Shown here piece after piece: positions 24,621 to 33,200 of a stretch of 64,000 nt of DNA. Location of the stretch: NCBI GenBank assembly GCA_965204915.1, contig OZ242023.1, forward strand, positions 1,240,001-1,304,000, written 5' to 3'. The DNA is from HK1 sp965204915 (lineage in GTDB: Bacteria; Pseudomonadota; Gammaproteobacteria; HK1). The stretch's first letter is position 1, and the number at the start of each line of letters is the position of its first letter. The translations under genes and the position numbers were made by a program. The notes under the pieces are model-generated. The model did not search any database. It saw nothing but the letters and a program-made list of their open reading frames with translations, and was not told the DNA's origin.

Positions 24621-26051
24621 ATGCGGATCGATACGATGGATACGGCCTCGCTCGCCGGGCTCGAAGCGGAGATCGAGCAGCACTACGTATCATTGTGCGC
24701 CGAGGGGCTGGACCTCGACCTCACGCGCGGCAAGCCGGCCGGCGACCAGCTCGATCTGAGCGCCGCGCTCGACGGCGCGCTCGGCGGCGACTACCGCACG
24801 GAGGAGGGCGCCGACACCCGCGGCTACGGCGGGAGCGACGGCATCGCCGGTGCGCGCAGGCTCGGCGCCGGGTGGCTCGGGCTCGCCCCGGAGGAGGTCC
24901 TGGCCGGCGGCAACAGCAGCCTCACCCTGATGTACCTGTTCCTGCTCGGCGCCCACCGCTTCGGGCTGGACGGGCCGGGGAACGCCTGGGCCGACACCGC
25001 CGGCGGCGCGCGCTTCCTCTGCCCCGTGCCCGGCTACGACCGGCACTTCGGGATCTGCGAGGACCTCGGGATCGGGATGATCCCGGTGCCCATGACCGGC
25101 GAGGGGCCGGACATGGACCGCGTCGAGGCGCTCGTGGCCGGCGACCCCGGGATCCGCGGGATGTGGTGCGTGCCCCGCTTCTCGAACCCCACCGGCGAGA
25201 CGTACTCCGCCGGCACGGTGCGCCGCATCGCCGCGCTCGGGCGGATTGCAGCCCCCGGGTTCCGCGTGATGTGGGACAACGCCTACGCGGTGCATGGCCT
25301 CACCGAGGAGGGAGAGGAGGGCGCCCCCGCGGACATCATGGCCCGGTCCGGGACCCACCCATACGATCCTGGCTCGCAAGACGCGCCTGCGGACGTGATG
25401 GTCCGGCCGGGAATCCACCCTCCCGAGCCGGAAGACGCGCCCCCGAACGTCATGGCCCCGAACGTCATGACCCTGTGCCGGGCGGCGGGCGCCGAGGACA
25501 GCGTGGTGCAGTTCGCCTCGACCTCCAAGGTCACCTTCGCCGGGGCCGGCCTCGCCTTCTTCGGCGGCTCGCGGCGCAACGTGGACTGGTTCCGCACGCG
25601 GCTCTCGGTGATGACCATCGGGCCGGACAAGGTGAACCAGCTTCGGCACCTGAAGCTGCTGCCGGACATGGACGCGGTGCGCGCCCACATGCGCCGCCAC
25701 GCCGCGCTGCTGCGCCCGAAGTTCGACTGCGTGCGGCGCCGTCTCGAAGCGGGCCTCGGCAACCTCGGCATCGGGCGGTGGACGGACCCGGCCGGCGGCT
25801 ACTTCGTGAGCTTCTGGACCCGGCCGGGGCTCGCGAAGGAGACGGTGCGCCTCGCCGCCGAAGCCGGCGTGCGGCTGACCCCGGCCGGCGCCGCCTTCCC
25901 TTACGGCGAGGACCCGGAGGACAGCCACATCCGCCTCGCCCCGAGCTTCCCTCCGCTGACGGAGGTGGACCGGGCCATGGAGGTCTTCGTGACCTGCGTG
26001 AAGCTCGCGACAGTGCGCAACGCCCGGTGGGCGCGGAGGGAATGGGAATGA
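24621..26051 (+). CDS. PLP-dependent aminotransferase (aspartate aminotransferase PF12897 type)
   Basis: Fold-type I aminotransferase of about 476 aa. Visible features: LDLTRGKPAGDQLDLS near the N-terminus, the PLP phosphate-binding GGNSSLTLMYLFLLGA, VPRFSNPTGETYS, RVMWDNAYAVH (cofactor-contacting Asp and Tyr), the PLP lysine in FASTSKVTFAGAGLAFFGG, and the substrate Arg near SHIRLAPSFPP. Between the Asp and the Lys (25315-25465) is an inserted tract of three imperfect repeats: APADIMARSGTHPYDPGSQD, APADVMVRPGIHPPEPED and APPNVMAPNVM. Without it the protein would have normal family length (about 430). The first ATG (24621) gives the family N-terminus. Confidence 0.9.
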   Translation: MRIDTMDTASLAGLEAEIEQHYVSLCAEGLDLDLTRGKPAGDQLDLSAALDGALGGDYRTEEGADTRGYGGSDGIAGARRLGAGWLGLAPEEVLAGGNSSLTLMYLFLLGAHRFGLDGPGNAWADTAGGARFLCPVPGYDRHFGICEDLGIGMIPVPMTGEGPDMDRVEALVAGDPGIRGMWCVPRFSNPTGETYSAGTVRRIAALGRIAAPGFRVMWDNAYAVHGLTEEGEEGAPADIMARSGTHPYDPGSQDAPADVMVRPGIHPPEPEDAPPNVMAPNVMTLCRAAGAEDSVVQFASTSKVTFAGAGLAFFGGSRRNVDWFRTRLSVMTIGPDKVNQLRHLKLLPDMDAVRAHMRRHAALLRPKFDCVRRRLEAGLGNLGIGRWTDPAGGYFVSFWTRPGLAKETVRLAAEAGVRLTPAGAAFPYGEDPEDSHIRLAPSFPPLTEVDRAMEVFVTCVKLATVRNARWARREWE

Positions 26052-26218
26052 GGACCCGGGCGCCGGGACCCGCATGGACCGGACCCCGACCCGGCGGAGC
26101 CGGAAGCCGGGCGGCGGACGATTCTTCGTCGTTTCGTCGAGGATTTCATGGGCAAGGGGCTACCCCGGCAGCCGGCGTTGCGACGTAGCGTGAGGATGGA
26201 CTCCCGATGATGGATTGC

Positions 26219-26241
26219 TACAATGTAGATCTTCATCTACA
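26219..26241 (+). promoter_or_regulatory. Promoter and palindromic operator of vapBC
   Basis: A -10-like TACAAT (26219-26224) runs into the palindrome TGTAGAT-CTTC-ATCTACA (26224-26241), which ends 12 bp before the vapB start. Overlap of the promoter with a perfect 7-bp palindrome is the usual autoregulation site of VapB. No convincing -35 box was found. Confidence 0.6.
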
Positions 26242-26253
26242 CGTGTTGCATCA

Positions 26254-26508
26254 ATGGCTCTGAACATCCGCAACCGGACCGCTGAGGAGCTCGCCGAGAC
26301 CTTGGTCAGGTTGACGGGAGAAACGAAGACAGAGGCGGTCACCAAGGCATTGCGGGACCGTCTGGAGCGGATTCGCCGGCAGCGTTCCGGGCGGAGCCTC
26401 GCCGAGGAGCTTGACGACATCGCCTTGCACTGCGCCTCCCTCCCTGTTCTCGACGATAGACGGGCCGACGAGATCCTTGGATATGACGAAAGCGGCTTGC
26501 CCATCTGA
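26254..26508 (+). CDS. vapB: VapB antitoxin (Rv0623/PSK-like)
   Basis: An 84-aa antitoxin starting MALNIRNRTAEELAETLVRLTGETKTEAVTKALRDRLERIRR, the short N-terminal strand and helices of the VapB family common in proteobacteria; the acidic C-terminus ILGYDESGLPI wraps the toxin. ATG 26254 is chosen because the family starts with M-L-I-R and the operator would otherwise fall inside the gene. It overlaps the vapC start by one base (TGATG). Confidence 0.88.
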   Translation: MALNIRNRTAEELAETLVRLTGETKTEAVTKALRDRLERIRRQRSGRSLAEELDDIALHCASLPVLDDRRADEILGYDESGLPI

Positions 26509-26903
26509 TGGTCATCGATACGTCGGCGCTGATCGCCATCCTGCAAGACGAATCCGAACGGCGATCGTTCAACGAGGCCATCGAAGCGGCGGATGGATGC
26601 GTGTTGTCGGTTGCTTCGTTCGTCGAGGCGTCGATGATCGTCGAATCCCGGTACGGCCCGGATGGAATCCGTGCCCTCGACTGGTTCATCGCGAAGGCGA
26701 AGATCGAGCTCGTCGAGGTTGACGCCGATCAGGCCCGTATCGCCCGAGGAGCATTCCGGGACTACGGCAAGGGACGCCATCCGGCCGGCCTCAATTTCGG
26801 TGACTGCTTCGCTTATGCCTTGGCGAAAACCTTGGACGAGCCATTGTTGTTCAAGGGACAGGACTTTTCCCTGACCGACATCGTGGCTTGTATCGAGGAA
26901 TAG
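26508..26903 (+). CDS. vapC: VapC toxin, PIN-domain ribonuclease
   Basis: A 131-aa PIN-domain toxin with all catalytic acids: MVIDTSALIAIL (Asp4), ASFVEASMIVE (Glu), NFGDCFAYALAK (Asp) and LLFKGQDFSLTD (Asp). VapC enzymes cleave structured RNAs, often tRNAs or rRNA. It is translationally coupled to vapB and appears intact, in contrast with the damaged pair near 18.5 kb. The two VapC sequences are not close relatives. Confidence 0.93.
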   Translation: MVIDTSALIAILQDESERRSFNEAIEAADGCVLSVASFVEASMIVESRYGPDGIRALDWFIAKAKIELVEVDADQARIARGAFRDYGKGRHPAGLNFGDCFAYALAKTLDEPLLFKGQDFSLTDIVACIEE

Positions 26904-27098
26904 GCGAAGCCGGATCGGTATGGATTCGAGGTTGTTGCCGACGTTTCGTCCGTCGGCGTCGCGGTGCCAGGCACACCGCACGCCGATCGGCGGGGGCGGA
27001 CGCGGAGGGCATGACGCGTGATCGGATCATGATTCGGGGGAAAGTCATCTGCGACGAAACATCGCGCCGAGTACAGTGTCGCGGTTGTGGTCGTGAGC

Positions 27099-27142
27099 AT
27101 TCCACGCTTGGGGAATCGCGAAGCGACCGCGAGGCGGTCGCC
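27099..27142. repeat. Palindromic element copy just before the Cys/Met enzyme start
   Basis: Reads ATTCC-ACGCTTG-GGGAAT and then GCGACCGC-GAG-GCGGTCGC (27123-27141). Both palindromes and their spacing match the array at 48240-48290, with a few changes. The second hairpin ends 8 bases before the ATG at 27150, so it occupies the ribosome-binding region. Confidence 0.65.
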
Positions 27143-27149
27143 GGCCGGC

Positions 27150-28361
27150 ATGAGTGAACGCGGGCAGTCCATCGAGACCCTGCTCGCCCAGGGCGGGCAT
27201 TACATCGATCCCGCCACCGGGGCCATCGTGCCGCCGATCCATCCCTCCACGACGTATGCGCGCGACGAACGCTACGAGCTGATCGGCTACGGCTACAGCC
27301 GCTCCGGCAACCCCACCTGCGCGCAGGTCGAAGAGGTGCTGGCCCGGCTCGAAGGCGCGGAGGACGCCCTCGTGTTCGCCTCGGGGCTCGCCGGGATCGC
27401 GACGTTCTTCGATACGGTGCGCAACGGCGAGCACGTCGTCGCCCCGCAGGTGATGTACCACGGCGCCGCGGACTGGCTGCGCCGCCTCGCCGGACGCCGC
27501 GGGGTCGGCGTCACGTTCTTCGACGCGGGGACGGCCCCGGGGTCGCCGGGGGCGTCCGCGCTGCCGGGGGCAGCGGCGCCGCCAGAAGCGGCGGCGCGGC
27601 CAGGGGCCGCGGGGGCGCTGGAGGCCGCGGTCCGCCCCGGCGAGACCGCGGTGGTCTGGATCGAGGCGTCGGTCAATCCGACCTGGGACGTGATCGACGT
27701 GCGGGCTGCGGCGGAGATCGCCCACGCGGCGGGCGCGATCCTGGGTGTCGACGCCACCGCGACGCCCGCGGTCACCCTGCGCGCCCTCGACCTCGGCGCC
27801 GACGTGGTCTTCCATTCGGGGACGAAGTACCTCGCCGGGCACAGCGACGTCACCGCCGGGGTGCTCGCGACCCGCCGCGCCGACGAGCGCTGGGAAGACG
27901 TGAAGCTCGCCCGCACCCTGATGGGCGGGGTGCTCGGGCCGTTCGACTCCTGGCTGCTGCTGCGCGGGATGCGCACCCTGCACGTGCGCTACGAGCGCCA
28001 GGCCGCGAACGCGATGGCCGTCGCCCGCCACTTCGAGGGCCATCCCAAGCTCGAAGCGGTGCTCTACCCGGGGCTCGAATCCCATCCCGGGCACGCGGTC
28101 GCGAAGCGGCAGATGACCAACGGCTTCGGCGCCATGCTCTCGCTCCTCGTCGCGGGCGGCGCCGCGGACGCGAAGCGGGTGGCGACCCGCACCCGGCTCT
28201 TCGTACCGGCGACCTCGCTGGGCGGCGTGGAGAGCCTGATCGAGCACCGCGCCACGGTGGAGGGGCCGCACAGCGTGGTGCCGGAAAACCTGCTCCGCGT
28301 CTCGGTCGGCATCGAGAACGCGGACGATCTCGTCGCGGATCTGGAGCAGGCGCTGGACTGA
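27150..28361 (+). CDS. Cys/Met metabolism PLP-dependent enzyme (trans-sulfuration family)
   Basis: A 403-aa enzyme of the cystathionine gamma-synthase/gamma-lyase/O-acylhomoserine sulfhydrylase family. Seen: PIHPSTTYARDERYE, YGYSRSGNPT (PLP phosphate), LEGAEDALVFASGLAGI, VDATATPAVTLRALDLGADVVFHSGTKYLAGHSD (PLP Lys226) and FVPATSLGGVESLIEHRA (substrate Arg region). The exact reaction cannot be assigned by eye. Residues about 128-160 are a Gly/Ala/Pro low-complexity insertion (APGSPGASALPGAAAPPEAA...) that the family lacks. The start is either ATG 27150 or GTG 27087, which would add 21 residues encoded by a palindromic repeat; no Shine-Dalgarno site supports either strongly. Confidence 0.88.
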   Translation: MSERGQSIETLLAQGGHYIDPATGAIVPPIHPSTTYARDERYELIGYGYSRSGNPTCAQVEEVLARLEGAEDALVFASGLAGIATFFDTVRNGEHVVAPQVMYHGAADWLRRLAGRRGVGVTFFDAGTAPGSPGASALPGAAAPPEAAARPGAAGALEAAVRPGETAVVWIEASVNPTWDVIDVRAAAEIAHAAGAILGVDATATPAVTLRALDLGADVVFHSGTKYLAGHSDVTAGVLATRRADERWEDVKLARTLMGGVLGPFDSWLLLRGMRTLHVRYERQAANAMAVARHFEGHPKLEAVLYPGLESHPGHAVAKRQMTNGFGAMLSLLVAGGAADAKRVATRTRLFVPATSLGGVESLIEHRATVEGPHSVVPENLLRVSVGIENADDLVADLEQALD

Positions 28362-28918
28362 CGGGGCAAGGCGGGTTCGTGAAGCTCGTCGTCAGGCGAG
28401 GATGCGTGGAAGACGACATGCCGGTCGTCAGCGGATTTCCGGGAATCGTCATCGCCATGTCATGGAGTGGTGTGAACTGCACCCGGACGAATTTCCGGAT
28501 GACTGGGAAAGATGTCGCAATCGCACACGCCTTGCACGGCAGGAGCCCTCGTGACGTCCGCCGGCGAGGCGAACGGGCAGCCGTCGTCTTCGAGCAGGCG
28601 GCATCTTCCACGACGGCTCTTCCACGGCCGGAGGACGGTACGACGTGAGCAAAGCACGAAAGGAACCCGCCGGCGGGCGCAAGCGCCGGCCCGAGCGTGG
28701 CCCCGTGTTCAGGGGATGGATATCGACGGATCAGGACGAGATATCGTCAAGTTCCTGCCCGTGGGCGAGCCCCCGTCGGACTCCGCTCCCGACGGCGGAC
28801 ATCGGCGCGCTTTGGCGCGGACGGCGCCGGGTGGGCAGCGCGGCGGGCGCGGACCGTATACGATCCGGCGGGTCGGACCACTCCCCCTCGCTCGACGGCT
28901 CGTTTCCTCCGGCAGGGT
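28362..28918. other. 557-bp region without a recognisable gene
   Basis: Several short frames cross it (for example 28379-28648 and 28512-29228 on the plus strand) but none has a ribosome binding site, domain motif or normal composition. One hairpin, GCCGGCG-GGCGCAAG-CGCCGGC, lies near 28670. It lies at the 3' ends of two convergent genes, so it may be decayed accessory DNA. Confidence 0.45.
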
Positions 28919-29650
28919 TCACTTTCCCCGCAAGTCGCGGACGAACGCCCGCAGCCTGGCGACCTCCGCTTCCGCGGCCTCGCGGGCGGCGGCTTCCCGC
29001 GCGAGACGGGTCTCCGATTCCCGCCGGGCGGCCTCCGACTCCCGTCTGGCGGCCATCTCCTCCTTGAGGGTGCGGAGATCCTCCCCGGTCGCCGGGTCGC
29101 GGAAACGCAGCCGGTCTCCCTCCACACGCAGATCGAGCCCCAGGGATCCGCTGTGCAGAACCTGCGCACCGTCCCTCCACCGCGCCGGCAGGGGCCGGTA
29201 CTTCCTTCCCCACAGGCGCAGCCCCTGAAGCCGCGGCGTGAAATGCTTGCCCGTCGGGTCGTAGCGCCAGTACTCCCGCACCCCCAGCCGTTCGTACAAC
29301 GCCCGCTTCGGACCCCGGTCCTGCTTCCACGTCCTCGGAGACGCCACCTCCAGCACGAAGTCCGGCGCCTTCGGCTCCTCCCAGAGCTTGTAGGTCATCC
29401 GCTTGTGCTTCGGCGCTCCGAAGACCACGAACACGTCCGGCGCCACCCGTGCTCCCACGTTGCCTTCCTCGTAGTAGATCAGCAGGTCCCCCGAGACGTA
29501 TATGTCCGGGCGGTGCTCGAAGTACATGTCGAGCGTCGCGACCGCGTCGAGGATCGCGTGGAGCTGCCAGTCGTTCTCAGCCATGCGCTGGCCGTCGGAG
29601 CTGGGGTATTCGACAGCGGGGGCGGGACGGGCCGGCAGGGGTTCGCTCAT
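28919..29650 (-). CDS. Uma2 family protein (DUF820, PD-(D/E)XK-like)
   Basis: A 243-aa member of the Uma2/DUF820 family of predicted PD-(D/E)XK nuclease-fold proteins, common in cyanobacteria and in repeat-rich proteobacteria. The active-site pattern is visible: VAPDVFVVFG (Asp), APDFVLEVASPRTW (Glu-x-Ser region) and KRALYERLGVREYWRYDP. The C-terminal 65 residues are a charged coiled coil (RRESEAARRESETRLAREAAAREAAEAEVARLR). Biological role is unknown. Two UUCG hairpins lie about 60 bp upstream. Confidence 0.88.
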   Translation of the reverse strand: MSEPLPARPAPAVEYPSSDGQRMAENDWQLHAILDAVATLDMYFEHRPDIYVSGDLLIYYEEGNVGARVAPDVFVVFGAPKHKRMTYKLWEEPKAPDFVLEVASPRTWKQDRGPKRALYERLGVREYWRYDPTGKHFTPRLQGLRLWGRKYRPLPARWRDGAQVLHSGSLGLDLRVEGDRLRFRDPATGEDLRTLKEEMAARRESEAARRESETRLAREAAAREAAEAEVARLRAFVRDLRGK

Positions 29651-29706
29651 GGGTGGTCCCTCCGGGATTGGAAGGGGAGGTCATTGCTCGCACGGGACGG
29701 TAGCAT

Positions 29707-29750
29707 GAGGGCGTTCGCGCCCTCAAACAGACGAGGGCGTTCGCGCCCTC
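29707..29750. repeat. Two tandem UUCG-loop hairpins
   Basis: GAGGGCG-TTCG-CGCCCTC occurs at 29707-29724 and again at 29733-29750 (period 26 bp). As RNA each is a 7-bp stem closed by the very stable C(UUCG)G-type tetraloop and is self-complementary, so it can form on either strand. It lies upstream of the Uma2 gene; it might be a bidirectional transcription barrier or a mobile REP-like unit. Confidence 0.7.
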
Positions 29751-30289
29751 GAACAGAGCTGGGCCGATGGTGGTTCGGTGGCGTCGCATGCGTCGCGTCG
29801 CGCTCCCGGAGACGGATTCCGGGAGTCGGTTCCTTGCCTGGCCTGACGGGATTGCCGGTGTTCGGGATTGTCGGTGTTTCGGATTCGTGGGGAATGCGGT
29901 CCGAGTCCCGGCGAACGTCAGCCGCCGGCTCGCAAGAGGGTCTTCGGAAGTCGCCAGGCAACGCGGCGCCGCTTCACGTCTTCGCAACGTTGCCGGTGGA
30001 GGGCTTCGGGAGTCGCCACTACATGACCGGCAACCGGGATGCGCTCCGCCACACGCGGAAATGAGCCGCCACTTCCGGTTCTACGGTACCGAACGTCGTC
30101 ACCGATGCCTTGGATGCAGGACACCCGACGAGTCGTATGCGGGCAGCGGCTCATGGCCCAAGGCAGTGTGCAGAAGGGAAACCACCGCGGGCGGAGAGCA
30201 CTTGTCGGCCTGTCCAATCATCGGGGTCCGCTGCTGTCGGCATTGGCCCGGCGCCAAGTCCGCGGTGGCCCGGTCCACCCGTTGACAGT
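29751..30289. other. Intergenic region between the Uma2 gene and lhr
   Basis: 539 bp with no gene that I recognise. A plus-strand frame (29767-30285) is open throughout but has atypical composition (rich in Arg, Cys and Trp), no Shine-Dalgarno site and no motif, so it is taken as chance. It is flanked by the 5' side of the Uma2 gene and the 3' end of lhr. Confidence 0.4.
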
Positions 30290-33200
30290 TCATGCCGGGC
30301 GTGCGGAGAAGGCCGGCATGCGCCGGCGCAGCAGGGCGTTGCGCGCGGCCCATTCCTGCTCCGGGGTCTGCGATTCGAGCGAGTCGAACTTGCGGGCGCC
30401 GGTGAGGGTCGCCACCGGCGCCCCGTCGCGGAACGCGATCCGGGTGGATGCGGTGGCGGGGATGCGCTCGCCGAGGGTGATGATGCCGGTGAGGTTCAGC
30501 GGGTCCGCCGCGCTCAGGGCCACGACGGCGCCGTCCGCCGGGGCGCGGCGCACCCTTCTCAGGGTCTCCACCGCCTCGGGCAGGGCGTACTGCTCGCCGG
30601 TGAAGCCCGCGACGAACCGCCCCCCGCGGATCTCGCCGCGGGCTTCGAGGCGGCGGAGCACGCGCAGCAGGTTCCGCCACGGGATGGTGGGCGACTCACG
30701 CGCGAGAAGCGTCTTGAACACGATGCCGTAACGGCGCAGCAGGGTGCGGGCGATCGTCTCCGCACCGTCTTCGCCGATGCCGTCCGTCTCCGTGCCGGCT
30801 GCGCCGGCTGAGCCGGCGGTGCGGCGCGGCACGCAGGCCCACCGGCCGGCCTCGGCGGCGGCGCGGAGGCGGCGGGCGGAGGCGCCGGTGAACGCGCGCA
30901 GCCCCGCGAACCCGTCCGCGCTCACAAGCCCGTGGGTGATCAGCTCGCCGAGCGCGGCGGCGGCGTCCGGCGCCCGTGCGCCGGTCGCGGCGAGGAGGTC
31001 GTCGAAGAACGACGCGCCGCGGGTCCGCAGGCACGAGAGGACGTTGCGGGCGCCGGGGGAGAGCGATGCGGGCGGGGCGGCGCCTGTACTCCCGATGGCA
31101 TGGGCATCCCGCGGGCCGGGGGAGTGCGGGGATGCGGGTCGGACGTCCGTGTCCCCGGGGACGGAGGCCTCGTGCGTTCCACGGAGAGATGGCGTGGGCG
31201 GGACGCCCGCATTCGCGGGAACGGAGGCGTCGCGGGTCCCGTGGAAAGATGGCGCGGACGGGACGCCTGTACTCCCGATGGCATGGGCATCCCGCGGGCC
31301 GGGGGAGGGCGGGGATGCGGGCGGGACATCCGCGTCCCTCCGGGACGCGCCGTCTCGGAGGGACGCGCCGTTTCCGGGAATCGGGGCATGACGTGCGCCC
31401 GTGGATGCCGTCGCCGATGGTCCGGTCCCGTTTCCAGAGTTGGATCGTCCGGGCCGTGCGGGCGTCATCGCGCCGGGTCCGGGGGACGACTCCGCTGTTC
31501 CCCCGGCCTCACCCGCGGCCGGCGCGAGCCACAGCGGCGCGTGGCGGCGGGAGAGCAGGGCGATCGGGGTCGAGCGGATCGGTCCGAACGACCGGCCCGG
31601 GGTCTCGCGGTTCGGCGGGGCCGGGCGTGCCCACGAGGCGCGGCCGGCGAGGCAGAGCCGGTCGAGCATCTCCGGGGCGAAGTCCGCGATCCGGGCGGGC
31701 AGGATCTCCGCCTCCCAGGCCGCGGCGGGGGCCGCGAACCCCTCCAGCTCCGCGGCGACGGCGGCCAGCGCCTCGTATCCCTGCCGCCGGTCGTCGGGCC
31801 GCACCCTCTGCCAGTCGAACAGGAAGAGCATGAACTCCGCCCGCGTCGCCGGCTCGATCTCGCGCCGCAGCCGGCGGAGGGTGTAGCGGTGGATACGCGC
31901 GAGCAGGCGCCGATCGCACCATTCGGTGGAGGCGGCGCCGTCCGTGAACCGCCCGCGCAGCACGCAGCCTTCCGCTTCCAGGGCGACGAGCGCGACCTCG
32001 ACGTCCACCGGGGCGAGCCCGAGATCGTGGGCGAGGCGGGCCGCGGTGACCGGGCCGAGGCATCCGAGCCGCGCGCGCAGCAGCTCGCCCAGCGCCGCAT
32101 CGCGTCCGGGCGCAGCCCGAAGCTCCTCGGGGAGCGCCAGCGGCGGGTCGGCGCGACCGGCGCCCAATGCCGCCTCGAGCAGGGCAAGGCGCTCCGCCGC
32201 GCACCAGAGCACGGGACCGCCGCGCGGCGGGCGAAAGCGGGTGGCGCGACCGGAGGCGACGAGGGCGTCGAAATGGGTGCTCCATCCGGGGCGCTCGCCG
32301 TTCGCGATCCGGCGCGCGGCGTCCGCCAGGTTCGCCGGTCGTTCGGGTACCGTATCGGTGGGGTTCGCCAAGTCCGCCGGGCGGCGGCCGGCCGCCGTTT
32401 CGGCGATGCCTGCCGGGTCCGCCGAGCGCTTGACCGTTGCTTCGGCGATACTCAACGAACCCGCCGAACGCTTGGCCATTGCCTCGGACATGCTTGCCGG
32501 AACCGTCGAACGGCCGGCGCCCGCCCCGGCGGCGCTTGCCGGATTCATCGAACGGCCGGCCACTCCGTCGGCGTTGCCCGCCGGATCCGCCGAACCGCCG
32601 GCCGCTCTCTCGCCGATGCCTGCCGGATTCTCTGGATGCCCGGCCATCCTTCTGGCGGCACCCGCCGGAATCGCCGATCGTCCGGCTCCCCTCCCGGCCG
32701 CGCCCGCCAAGTGCGCCAGACGCCCGGTCACCCCCTCCGCGGCGGTGGCGAAACCGAGCACCACAAGGGTGTCATGCAGCTCGTCGGGGGTCGCCGCCTC
32801 CGGCCAGGCCTCCTCGCATACGCGCTCGATCGCCTCGGGGTCGAGGCGGCCGACGTCGGCGGCGGATTCAGGGTCCAGCGCGCGGCGCATCGACACCGCC
32901 CGGGTGCGGCGCTCCTCCAGGGGCGCATCGTCGAGGAAGGCATAGGGACGGGCGTCGAGGACCTCCGCCGCGAGCGGGGAGGGCTCGGTGAGGTCGCGGG
33001 CGACGACCCGGATCTCCCCGCCCGCGAGCCTCGCCAACAGGGCTTCGAGCCCCTCGACGTCCATCGCTTCGGTCAGCGCGTCGGCGATGGTCTGCTCCAC
33101 CAGCGGATGGTCGGGGATCTCGCGCGGGCCGGAGAGGTTCTCGGCGCAGGCGATCTGGTCGGGGAACACCGCGGCGACGAGATCCTCGGCCTGCATGCGC

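Noticed and set aside
29767..30285. A 172-codon plus-strand gene
   Set aside because: Open throughout but Arg/Cys/Trp-rich, without start signals or any family resemblance.
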